From assembly GCA_913044085.1 (NCBI GenBank), contig CAJWNW010000003.1, positions 1 to 31,990 on the forward strand: 31,990 nt of DNA, read 5' to 3'. Each line of letters opens with the position of its first letter. Within the stretch, counting starts at the first letter, position 1. Made by a program: the position numbers and the translations under genes. Source of the stretch: an uncultured Flavobacteriaceae bacterium. GTDB taxonomy: Bacteria; Bacteroidota; Bacteroidia; Flavobacteriales; Flavobacteriaceae. Under the pieces are notes generated by a model. The model saw nothing but the letters and a program-made list of their open reading frames with translations, was not told where the DNA came from and searched no databases. Shown in pieces: positions 26,367 through 31,990 of this stretch.

Positions 26367-27122
26367 CTATAATTTCAATGCAGACAAAATAATTTTTTCC
26401 ATTTTTTTGTAGCCTGCCAAATTTGGGTGTACCAAATCGTTTTCTGCTGTATATTCAGGAACCTTTAATCCACCCTTGGAATCTGCCATTGAAGTATAGT
26501 AGTCAACGTATGTTAGCCCATTTTCAATACAGTAACTTCTTAAAATTGTATTTAATTTAACAATTTTTAATGCTGGTTCTAAACCAGTTGACCACAGAAA
26601 ATCAATCGCTGGTAGTGTTGAACATATGTAAACAGCAATGTTATTTGCCATAGCAATTTCAGCCATTGAGAAAATATTTTCAGCCGTATTTTTTATACTT
26701 ATTACTCCTGTATTCCCAGCTAGATCATTTGTGCCAGCCATGATAACAACAGCTTTTGGTTTTAAATTAACTACATCAGATTTAAATCGTATTAGCATTT
26801 GTGGAGAAGTTTGACCTCCAATACCACGGTTAATAAATGGATTTTCAATAAAAAAACTTGGATTAAAATTACTCCATTGCTGAGTAATTGAATTACCCAT
26901 AAACACTATCCGACTCGGGTCAGTAATTTTTTTTAATTTTTCATTACTATCCTTGTAAAAATTCATATTTGACCAGTCCATTAATGTTCCGCCTCCTGCA
27001 ATTGCAATTTCAGGGGCTGACATTAAATCATCATATTTACCGGCTTGAATGATTTCTTGTGCATTCATAGCTACTGTTAGTAGTGTTAGTATTAAAGTTA
27101 TAAATATCGAATTTGTTCTCAT
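26367..27122 (-). CDS. Exported SGNH/GDSL esterase
   Basis: A 251-residue hydrolase with an N-terminal signal peptide (MRTNSIFITLILTLLTVAMNA, cut near AQ). The four SGNH blocks are present: FMGNSIT with nucleophile Ser78, RGIGGQT, AGTNDLA with Asn132, and DLVHPN with Asp229 and His232. It probably removes acetyl or other acyl groups from a glycan. The start at 27122 overlaps the preceding gene's stop as ATGA, which supports it over the ATG at 27146. It is the second gene of a coupled pair with the alpha/beta hydrolase. Confidence 0.88.
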   Translation of the reverse strand: MRTNSIFITLILTLLTVAMNAQEIIQAGKYDDLMSAPEIAIAGGGTLMDWSNMNFYKDSNEKLKKITDPSRIVFMGNSITQQWSNFNPSFFIENPFINRGIGGQTSPQMLIRFKSDVVNLKPKAVVIMAGTNDLAGNTGVISIKNTAENIFSMAEIAMANNIAVYICSTLPAIDFLWSTGLEPALKIVKLNTILRSYCIENGLTYVDYYTSMADSKGGLKVPEYTAENDLVHPNLAGYKKMEKIILSALKL

Positions 27123-27895
27123 TTTTTTGATTTTGAATATATCCATTTTAAAAAGTTTTGTTCAGCGAATACATTATACCAACTACCATGGTCAACACCT
27201 TCATACAAAGTCATTTTTGGACTACCACCTGATTCTATAATAGCAGTAGCCATCCTTAATGAATGTATTGGACTTACTACGGAATCATCGGATCCGTGAA
27301 AAATCCACACTGGAGTTTTTTGAGAATATAATTTAGCCATCTGAGCTACTCCATTTCCGCATATAGGAGTAGCTGCCGCAAACATATTGGGGCGTCTACA
27401 CAATATTTCAAATGTCCCCATCCCTCCCATAGATAACCCACTTACGTAGACTCTGGTTTTATCTACCTGTTTTTTTTCTATAAATTCATCCATCAATTTA
27501 ATAACTAGCTTTAAGCTTTTATTAGGATTTGAACTTATTTTCACCAAAGTTTCATTCCAAGAATCAGAAAAAAAGCTTGGCCACCTGTCATTTTTCGAAC
27601 ACTGAGGAAAAATTACCCAAGACGGATAATTATCTCTAGCTTCTTTTTTTAAAAATAAAGCACCACCATGCGTTAATTGAGAGCTATTGTCATTACCCCT
27701 TTCTCCAGCACCGTGCAAAAACAAAAGAACGGGATATTGCTCGGACGGGTTATAGTTCTTAGGCTTTAATAATCTGTATCTAAGAGTGTCACTTTCATAA
27801 ACAAATGTTGCTTTTTCATATAATTTGTAGTCTTGAGCATTTAAAGCAATTGCAAGGCAGAGAAATATTTGAATAAGATAGATTTGATTTTTCAA
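27119..27895 (-). CDS. Exported alpha/beta hydrolase, esterase type
   Basis: A 258-residue exported esterase-like protein related to the polyhydroxybutyrate-depolymerase/CE1-type and dienelactone hydrolase groups. The signal peptide is residues 1-20 (cut before QDYKL). The oxyanion region is LLFLHGAGERG near 57-67, the nucleophile elbow GLSMGG has Ser155, the acid is Asp204 (FHGSDDSVV) and the base His236 (GVDHGSW). It could remove feruloyl, acetyl or similar esters from a polysaccharide. Its promoter is the TTG/TATATTTG pair at 27916-27942. The downstream SGNH gene overlaps its stop by 4 bases. Confidence 0.85.
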   Translation of the reverse strand: MKNQIYLIQIFLCLAIALNAQDYKLYEKATFVYESDTLRYRLLKPKNYNPSEQYPVLLFLHGAGERGNDNSSQLTHGGALFLKKEARDNYPSWVIFPQCSKNDRWPSFFSDSWNETLVKISSNPNKSLKLVIKLMDEFIEKKQVDKTRVYVSGLSMGGMGTFEILCRRPNMFAAATPICGNGVAQMAKLYSQKTPVWIFHGSDDSVVSPIHSLRMATAIIESGGSPKMTLYEGVDHGSWYNVFAEQNFLKWIYSKSKK

Positions 27896-27915
27896 TATAA
27901 ATAAGTGTTAGTTTA

Positions 27916-27942
27916 CAAATATATTACGTTCTAAATTTACAA
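27916..27942 (-). promoter_or_regulatory. Candidate promoter of the esterase operon
   Basis: On the minus strand TTG (27940-27942), a 16-base spacer and an exact TATATTTG (27916-27923), 20 bases before the ATG at 27895. The spacer is one base shorter than the usual 17-23. Confidence 0.55.
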
Positions 27943-27965
27943 AACCCCCTCTTTTATTTATACAT

Positions 27966-28051
27966 AATTATATCTGTAATAAAATGTAGATATAATTTCT
28001 ATAGATTAATTCTCCGGATTAGTGACCCAAACTTACAAAAGTTCAAACTTT
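27966..28051. repeat. Dispersed hairpin-plus-core repeat, copy B
   Basis: A perfect 10-bp hairpin AATTATATCT (27966-27975) / AGATATAATT (27988-27997) precedes the element by 24 bases. The 30-base core runs from GTGACC (28022) to AAACTTT (28051) and contains AAAGTTCAAACTTT. It lies in the divergent gap between the esterase operon and the T9SS protein gene. Bases just before the core (ATTCTCCGGATTA) match those in copies A and C. Confidence 0.65.
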
Positions 28052-28167
28052 TTGAATCAAATATTCAAAATAAAAACCAATCAATTCACGTATAGTTTAA
28101 GTAGTGTTAAGAAAATTTTTTTATTTCAGAAAAACTACCAACTTTATTTTTTTAAAACAATGCTATT

Positions 28168-29445
28168 ATGAAAAAATATTTTTTCCTTTTTTTAGTAACG
28201 TCCTTTACTTTTAGTTATTCACAATTAAGTCTTCCCTTCGATTTTGAAACATCTCCAGTTTCTTCAGACTTTGTTGACTTCGGTGGCGGGACAGCTAGTG
28301 TAATTGTAAATCCACACTCTTCAGCCCTTAATTCAAGCACGAAAGTTGCCAAAATTATTAGAGACGGAGGGGAAGTGTATGCTGGAAGTAAGCTTATTTT
28401 AGAAAATTACCTTGATTTTTCATCACTCAATGGTATTTCAATGAAAGTTTTTTCGCCTGCTTCGGGAATAACTATAAAGTTCAAACTTGAAGGAGAGGGA
28501 GTCTACGAACGTGATGTTACAACCACCACGGCAAACCAATGGGAAACTCTAACCTGGGATTTTTCAGGATTGTCGTTAAACACCTACAATGAGGTGGTTT
28601 TTATGTTTGATTTTGGAAATATTGGTACAGGAGGTCCAGAGTCCACTTTCTTATTTGATGATATTACTCAAATAAACTTAGGAGATCCCGTTGATCTGCC
28701 TATTGACTTTCAAAATGAAAATATAAATTATGCTCTCACTGATTTTGGAGGAAATTCATCGCTACTAATCGAGGATTCAAATAATACTGGAAACATGATA
28801 GTTCAAACCACAAAAACAGATGGTGCCGCAACTTGGGCGGGAACCACAATGAGTACAAATGCTGGGTTCCTTAGCCCAATTCCCGTTACACAAAATAGCA
28901 CAAAAATGTACGTGCATGTCTGGTCTCCAGATGCAAACATACCCATTCGCTTAAAAATTGAAGATTCAAACGATCCAACGCATTCCGTTGAAACTCAAAT
29001 TTTAAATACAACAGCAAATACATGGGAGGTTTTGGAATTTGATTTTACAAACCAAGCTACAGGGACTGCAGCGTTAAATGTTAACTATACGTTTGACATG
29101 GCCTCAATCTTCTTTAATTTTGGCAGTGAAGGCACATTTCCCGAAAAAATATACTATTTTGACAATATCTCATTTGGAACACCATTACCACTTGGTTTAG
29201 ATTCTGCTGTAAGTAAAAACTTTACAATTTTCCCAAATCCTTCACGAAATTTATGGTTTGTAAAAAGTCGTGAACAAATGACCAAAGTAAATATTTTTGA
29301 TATGAAGGGATTTAAAGTGTTTGAGCTGAATCCAAATTCTAGGGATGCTTTTATTAATGCATCATTGCTGAGTGAAGGAATTTATTTGGCAAAAATACAA
29401 TTGCTAAGTGGAGTACAGCAAACTCTCAAGCTCATAAAAAAATAA
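28168..29445 (+). CDS. Secreted two-domain beta-sandwich protein with T9SS tail, probable carbohydrate binder
   Basis: A 425-residue secreted protein. Signal peptide 1-18, then two related domains of about 150 residues: first from LPLPFDFETSP-like SLPFDFETSP to LFDDITQI, second from LPIDFQNENINYALTDFGG to YYFDNISFG. Both share a DFGG start, a middle ...MKVFSP / ...VHVWSP strand with KFKLEGEG / RLKIEDSN, a TANxWExLxxDF strand and an FxFDFGN-like end. Such domains occur beside laminarinases and in flavobacterial PULs, where they are thought to bind glycan; no catalytic motif is seen. Residues from about 355 (FTIFPNPSRNLWFV to TLKLIKK) are a type A T9SS tail. The gene lies next to the PUL and points away from it. 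Confidence 0.85.
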   Translation: MKKYFFLFLVTSFTFSYSQLSLPFDFETSPVSSDFVDFGGGTASVIVNPHSSALNSSTKVAKIIRDGGEVYAGSKLILENYLDFSSLNGISMKVFSPASGITIKFKLEGEGVYERDVTTTTANQWETLTWDFSGLSLNTYNEVVFMFDFGNIGTGGPESTFLFDDITQINLGDPVDLPIDFQNENINYALTDFGGNSSLLIEDSNNTGNMIVQTTKTDGAATWAGTTMSTNAGFLSPIPVTQNSTKMYVHVWSPDANIPIRLKIEDSNDPTHSVETQILNTTANTWEVLEFDFTNQATGTAALNVNYTFDMASIFFNFGSEGTFPEKIYYFDNISFGTPLPLGLDSAVSKNFTIFPNPSRNLWFVKSREQMTKVNIFDMKGFKVFELNPNSRDAFINASLLSEGIYLAKIQLLSGVQQTLKLIKK

Positions 29446-29472
29446 TTCAAAGAAATAAATAGTCTTTCCATC

Positions 29473-29507
29473 GAAATCGGATTATGACAAGTCAAACGAC
29501 CGATTTC
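29473..29507. repeat. Inverted repeat after the T9SS protein gene
   Basis: GAAATCGG (29473-29480) and CCGATTTC (29500-29507) make a perfect 8-bp stem with a 19-base loop, 27 bases after the stop codon. No T-run follows directly, though ATTTTTTG occurs about 20 bases later, so it may be a weak or processed transcript end. Confidence 0.45.
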
Positions 29508-29571
29508 AAACCCCAAAAATGAACGCTATTTTTTGCTCTATACCAATATTATTGAATTAAATTTCAAATAT

Positions 29572-29643
29572 AAAAAAGGAGAATCAGTTCCTGTAAATCA
29601 ATTCTTCGGTTTAGTAACCTAAAACTACGAAAGATTGAACTTT
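29572..29643. repeat. Dispersed hairpin-plus-core repeat, copy C
   Basis: Hairpin GGAGAAT (29578-29584) / ATTCTTC (29601-29607) with one G-T pair, then 6 bases, then the 30-base core from GTAACC (29614) to GAACTTT (29643). Six A residues at 29572-29577 make the minus-strand reading a hairpin plus TTTTTT, a good terminator shape, although no minus-strand gene lies to the right for it to end. The rest of the 301-base gap 29446-29746 holds only the inverted repeat and the -7 element noted separately. Confidence 0.68.
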
Positions 29644-29734
29644 CTTAAAAACATGAAACTGTGTTACTAAAAAATGTCTAACACTACATAAATTAATTCT
29701 ATTCAAATCATTAGATGAGGAAATTATATTCCAT

Positions 29735-29742
29735 TATATTTG
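29735..29742 (+). promoter_or_regulatory. Candidate -7 element of the TPR gene
   Basis: TATATTTG is an exact TAnnTTTG match ending 4 bases before the ATG at 29747, predicting a leaderless transcript. TTA rather than TTG lies at the -33 distance (29711-29713). Confidence 0.45.
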
Positions 29743-29746
29743 TTCT

Positions 29747-30229
29747 ATGACTAGAAAGGTTGTCATAAAACCGTTCTTATTATACGCTTTATTCATCTCC
29801 ACTTTTGGTTTTGGGCAAACAGCAAAAGAATATTACTCAGCTGGAATTGAAAAAATAAATAGGAATGACTATTACAGAGCAATTTCAAACTTTTCTAAAG
29901 CTATTAAAATCTGGGAAATTGAAGCGCTAAAAAAAGAAAAAAAGGTCAGTCAGGTATTGGATGATTGGGATTATGAATCTTACACATTTTGTTATTTCTG
30001 GAATGGTGAATTAAAACAAAAAATAAATGACCATAAAGGAGCCATATCTGACCTTACTAAGTATATACAGCTTCTAAATTATGACAATGATAAAAGGGCT
30101 TATTTGCTAAGGGGCATTTCAAAAGAAAACTTAGGTGATTTAACTGGTGCTTGTGCAGATTGGAAAATGGCAACTGCATTGGGACTTGATAAAAAAAACT
30201 TTGAGTGGGTAGCTGAAAAATGCAACTAA
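29747..30229 (+). CDS. Exported TPR-repeat protein
   Basis: A 160-residue protein with a signal peptide (cut near FGQ at 25) and about three tetratricopeptide-like helix pairs: AKEYYSAGIEKINRNDYYRAISNFSKAIKI, a diverged middle repeat ending in DHKGAISDLTKYIQL, and RAYLLRGISKENLGDLTGACADWKMATALG. TPRs usually mediate protein binding; no partner can be named. The gene stands alone, with an exact -7 element right before its start and repeat copy C about 100 bases upstream. Confidence 0.78.
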   Translation: MTRKVVIKPFLLYALFISTFGFGQTAKEYYSAGIEKINRNDYYRAISNFSKAIKIWEIEALKKEKKVSQVLDDWDYESYTFCYFWNGELKQKINDHKGAISDLTKYIQLLNYDNDKRAYLLRGISKENLGDLTGACADWKMATALGLDKKNFEWVAEKCN

Positions 30230-30265
30230 TCCATAGAGACTAAATGTATTGACCTCAATAATTTT

Positions 30266-30544
30266 ATATTTAAAAATAAAAAATTTAAACTTTTAATTTT
30301 TATTACTTTAATGGTACTCACAGTTTTGAAGTCTTGTACTAATGAAGAAATAATTATTGAAAATCAACAAAATGACGAAGAAAACGAAAATATTAAGGCT
30401 ATTAAAACTTTAATAAATCCGTTTGAGGGTATAGAAAAGTACGTCCACATTTACAAGGTGCAAGTACAACCAATTACATCAAATATAATGCGCTATTGTA
30501 TGAGAGAAAAAGATTGGATAATTAACCAAGAATATTTTAAATAA
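30266..30544 (+). pseudogene. Small lipoprotein gene with no standard start codon at the signal peptide
   Basis: From ATG 30311 the frame encodes 77 residues starting MVLTVLKSCTNEE, too short for a signal peptide. The same frame is open upstream and adds FKNKKFKLLIFITL, so that the whole reads as a textbook lipoprotein signal ending in VLKSC. No ATG, GTG or TTG exists at its head; codons ATA (30266-30268) or ATT (30248-30250) are the only near-starts. Either a rare start is used, or the start has been lost by mutation (ATA from ATG). The mature part is short, acid-rich at first, and matches no family I know. The coordinates use the ATA codon as a possible former start. Confidence 0.5.
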
Positions 30545-30549
30545 TCGGT

Positions 30550-30840
30550 TTAGTGTGTGAATGTTATTGTTCGGTCAATACCATCAGAATTTTCCTCTGT
30601 CCAGACATAGGAAGTGTTTCCACTTCTAAAATATGTTTTCATCACTCCAGTTTCTGTGTTTAGAACAACTATTTGATTGCCATTATCGGCAATGTGTTCT
30701 ACTTGATAAGTACCACCAGTAATTTGTGGAAGGTTTGAAGAACTGTCATCAGAAGAATTCTCGGCTGAGCAAGTCCAAAAAATAATAGATACAATGCCTA
30801 AAACTGCGAATAGATTTTTAAAGTCATTTAAGAATTTCAT
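30550..30840 (-). CDS. Small lipoprotein, 96 residues
   Basis: A short lipoprotein with signal peptide ending in IIFWTC (Cys24) followed by a SAENSSDDSSS linker. The remainder (GGTYQVEHIADNGNQIVVLNTETGVMKTYF) looks like a small beta-sheet domain of the kind found in many uncharacterised flavobacterial lipoproteins. Function unknown. It converges with the start-less lipoprotein gene, 5 bases between stop codons, and has repeat copy D about 105 bases upstream of its start. Confidence 0.65.
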   Translation of the reverse strand: MKFLNDFKNLFAVLGIVSIIFWTCSAENSSDDSSSNLPQITGGTYQVEHIADNGNQIVVLNTETGVMKTYFRSGNTSYVWTEENSDGIDRTITFTH

Positions 30841-30904
30841 AATAATAAAGTTTAAAGATTAGATTTAAATATATGAAAAACGAGAAAAAACAGAAAAGAA
30901 AAAA

Positions 30905-30939
30905 TATCCCCCAAAAATAAATAATTATTTTTGGGGATA
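30905..30939 (-). terminator. Strong hairpin beside repeat copy D, probable minus-strand terminator
   Basis: CCCCAAAAATAA (30909-30920), loop ATAA, TTATTTTTGGGG (30925-30936) make a perfect 12-bp stem, extended by TAT/ATA past one bulged C. On the minus strand it is followed by TTTTTTCTTTT, so it could terminate the transcript of the large Ig-repeat gene, about 270 bases beyond that gene's stop. Confidence 0.6.
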
Positions 30940-30943
30940 AATT

Positions 30944-30973
30944 GTGACCTAAACTTACGAAAGGTCGAACTTT
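30944..30973. repeat. Dispersed hairpin-plus-core repeat, copy D
   Basis: The 30-base core runs from GTGACC (30944) to GAACTTT (30973), with AAAGGTCGAACTTT at its end, and follows the strong hairpin at 30905-30939 by 4 bases. It differs from copy B at 4 of 30 positions. The hairpin sequence itself is unlike those of A and C. Nothing else is seen in the rest of the 366-base gap 30841-31206. Confidence 0.68.
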
Positions 30974-31206
30974 TTGAAAGATTTACAATTTAATAATTCA
31001 AACATCGCTGTTTACCGCTAAATCTCAGTTGTTGTTTATAACCTTATGATTCACTTATTTTTTTAACCCCAATAAATTGATAAATTATTTTTAGGTCATA
31101 ATTTTATTGTTACACCCATTGATATAGGCTTAGAGCAATAATAGTATAATCGGAGCTACCAACCAACATATTAACAAAATAAGGTTCTAAATGAAAATAA
31201 TAGTAG

Positions 31207-31990
31207 TTAAAAAGATCGTATTGCTCGGACTTTTGCATTTTGATTCTTTGAACCATAATTTATACCCAAATTATTGAGACTCATATTGTATCTGTAAGCC
31301 CAAGTTGTAATATTCGATGTCGACTGACTACTGGTCCAATAATACGTTTCGGGACCTGCCCCACTAGTTGTACTAAGCCCAGCACTACCAGAGGAGCTCC
31401 CATATGGCCCTACAGTTTCAACCATTAATTGAAACTCATCAGATGATGGTAAATACCAATCGTTATAGCCATTTAATACAAGGTTAGCGCAAATATCTGC
31501 TGCTGTTCCAGGAGTTGTACATCCATTCTCTATTTGCATGGTGTTTTGATTACCAGTTCCCACAGCAGTAGAAGTTCCAGTAATTGCTGTTCCATAACAT
31601 CCCCACTCTGCAGCTTCTGACTGATTTAGTAAAGAGGCAATTAATCCACCTCCATTCCCATCTAAATAAAAAATAATTCCACCTTGATATAATTCACCGA
31701 TTGATAAATTAGGGGTATTTACAATAACCGTTCTTGTTGCTGTTCCAGTATTGCCTGCAGCATCTGTAGCAGTATATGTAATGGTATATGTCCCCTGTGT
31801 ATTTATGTCTACTGTTCCTGAAACGTTAACTGTTTCTCCTCCATCTGAAGTTGCTCCAGCATCAGTCCAAATAGACCCTTGTTCTACTGTGTCTAATCCA
31901 GGATTGACTGTTATAATTGGTGCTGTTGTATCTACTACAATAACCGTTCTTGTTGCTGTTCCAGTATTGCCTGCAGCATCTGTAGCAGTA
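31207..31990 (-). CDS. Partial large surface protein: Ig-like repeats plus DUF1566-type domain (3' part)
   Basis: The frame is open from the stop at 31207 to the right edge, so the gene continues beyond the window; the GTG at 31561 is internal, not a start. The visible 261 residues hold, in order, the end of one Ig-like repeat (TATDAAGNTGTATRTVIV), a full repeat beginning DTTAPIITVNPGLDTVEQGSIWTDAGA and ending the same way, then a C-terminal domain of the DUF1566/Fib_succ_major type with GGIIFYLDGNG, GYNDWYLPSSDEF, YYWTSSQ and KVRAIRSF. The repeats resemble DUF5011-type surface Ig domains with a 72-residue period. No T9SS tail follows the last domain. It is likely a long cell-surface or secreted protein of adhesin type. 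Confidence 0.82.
   Translation of the reverse strand, partial: TATDAAGNTGTATRTVIVVDTTAPIITVNPGLDTVEQGSIWTDAGATSDGGETVNVSGTVDINTQGTYTITYTATDAAGNTGTATRTVIVNTPNLSIGELYQGGIIFYLDGNGGGLIASLLNQSEAAEWGCYGTAITGTSTAVGTGNQNTMQIENGCTTPGTAADICANLVLNGYNDWYLPSSDEFQLMVETVGPYGSSSGSAGLSTTSGAGPETYYWTSSQSTSNITTWAYRYNMSLNNLGINYGSKNQNAKVRAIRSF
31721..31990 (-). repeat. Tandem 216-bp repeat units in the Ig-repeat gene
   Basis: Bases 31721-31774 and 31937-31990 are identical over 54 positions, at a distance of 216 bases (72 codons). The second copy is cut by the window edge, so identity may extend further. They encode the same end of two successive Ig-like domains. Confidence 0.9.

Noticed and set aside
13490..30973. 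The dispersed repeats as CRISPR repeats or integron attC sites.
   Set aside because: Copies are kilobases apart without spacers or cas genes, and they lack the paired RYYYAAC/GTTRRRY ends and any integrase.
31207..31563. A complete 118-residue protein starting at the GTG at 31561-31563.
   Set aside because: The frame is open through to the window edge and encodes continuous domains, so the GTG is an internal valine codon.

Overview
The window looks like a piece of a marine-type Flavobacteriaceae (Bacteroidota) chromosome. The evidence is AT-rich DNA, Bacteroidota promoters of the TTG / TAnnTTTG type, few Shine-Dalgarno sequences, C-terminal type IX secretion (T9SS) tails, SusC/SusD proteins, and lineage families such as DUF4271 and DUF4296. 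No tRNA, rRNA, CRISPR array, transposase, integrase or phage gene was seen. Genus cannot be fixed from the sequence.

Left half (about 1-13 kb) is mostly housekeeping. It holds a secreted multidomain lamin-tail protein with a T9SS tail, a LuxE-like acyl-protein synthetase, tyrosyl-tRNA synthetase, an extended SDR epimerase, and a minus-strand operon of polyprenol-phosphate mannosyltransferase, dihydroorotase and a DUF4296 lipoprotein. After these come DUF4271 with uroporphyrinogen-III synthase, an unknown lipoprotein, a Na+/Ca2+ antiporter, a 49-residue protein, and an aldose 1-epimerase.

Middle (about 13-28 kb) is a polysaccharide utilisation locus (PUL). A divergent ECF sigma factor and FecR anti-sigma factor sit beside a SusC transporter with an N-terminal STN signalling domain. 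SusD follows, then a strong terminator, then a second minus-strand set: GH92 alpha-mannosidase lipoprotein, FucP-type sugar/H+ symporter, DUF4212 small subunit with its sodium:solute symporter, and a cupin. On the other side of the sigma gene lie a coupled pair of exported hydrolases (alpha/beta esterase and SGNH esterase) and a T9SS-secreted protein with two beta-sandwich domains that probably bind carbohydrate. The expected flow is: glycan bound by SusD and imported by SusC, signal passed STN-FecR-sigma, ester groups removed, alpha-mannosides cut by GH92, sugar taken up by the FucP-like permease. An alpha-mannose-containing, possibly acylated glycan is the best guess at substrate.

Right end (about 29-32 kb) is accessory: a TPR protein, two small lipoproteins (one lacking a normal start codon), and the 3' part of a large protein with tandem Ig-like repeats and a C-terminal DUF1566-type domain that runs off the window. 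The most unusual non-coding signal is a dispersed intergenic element found four times between 13.5 and 31.0 kb: a hairpin followed by a conserved 30-base core beginning GTGACC and ending GAACTTT. I know of no description of it. A second pattern is four genes whose -7 promoter element sits only 3-4 bases before ATG, which predicts leaderless mRNAs.
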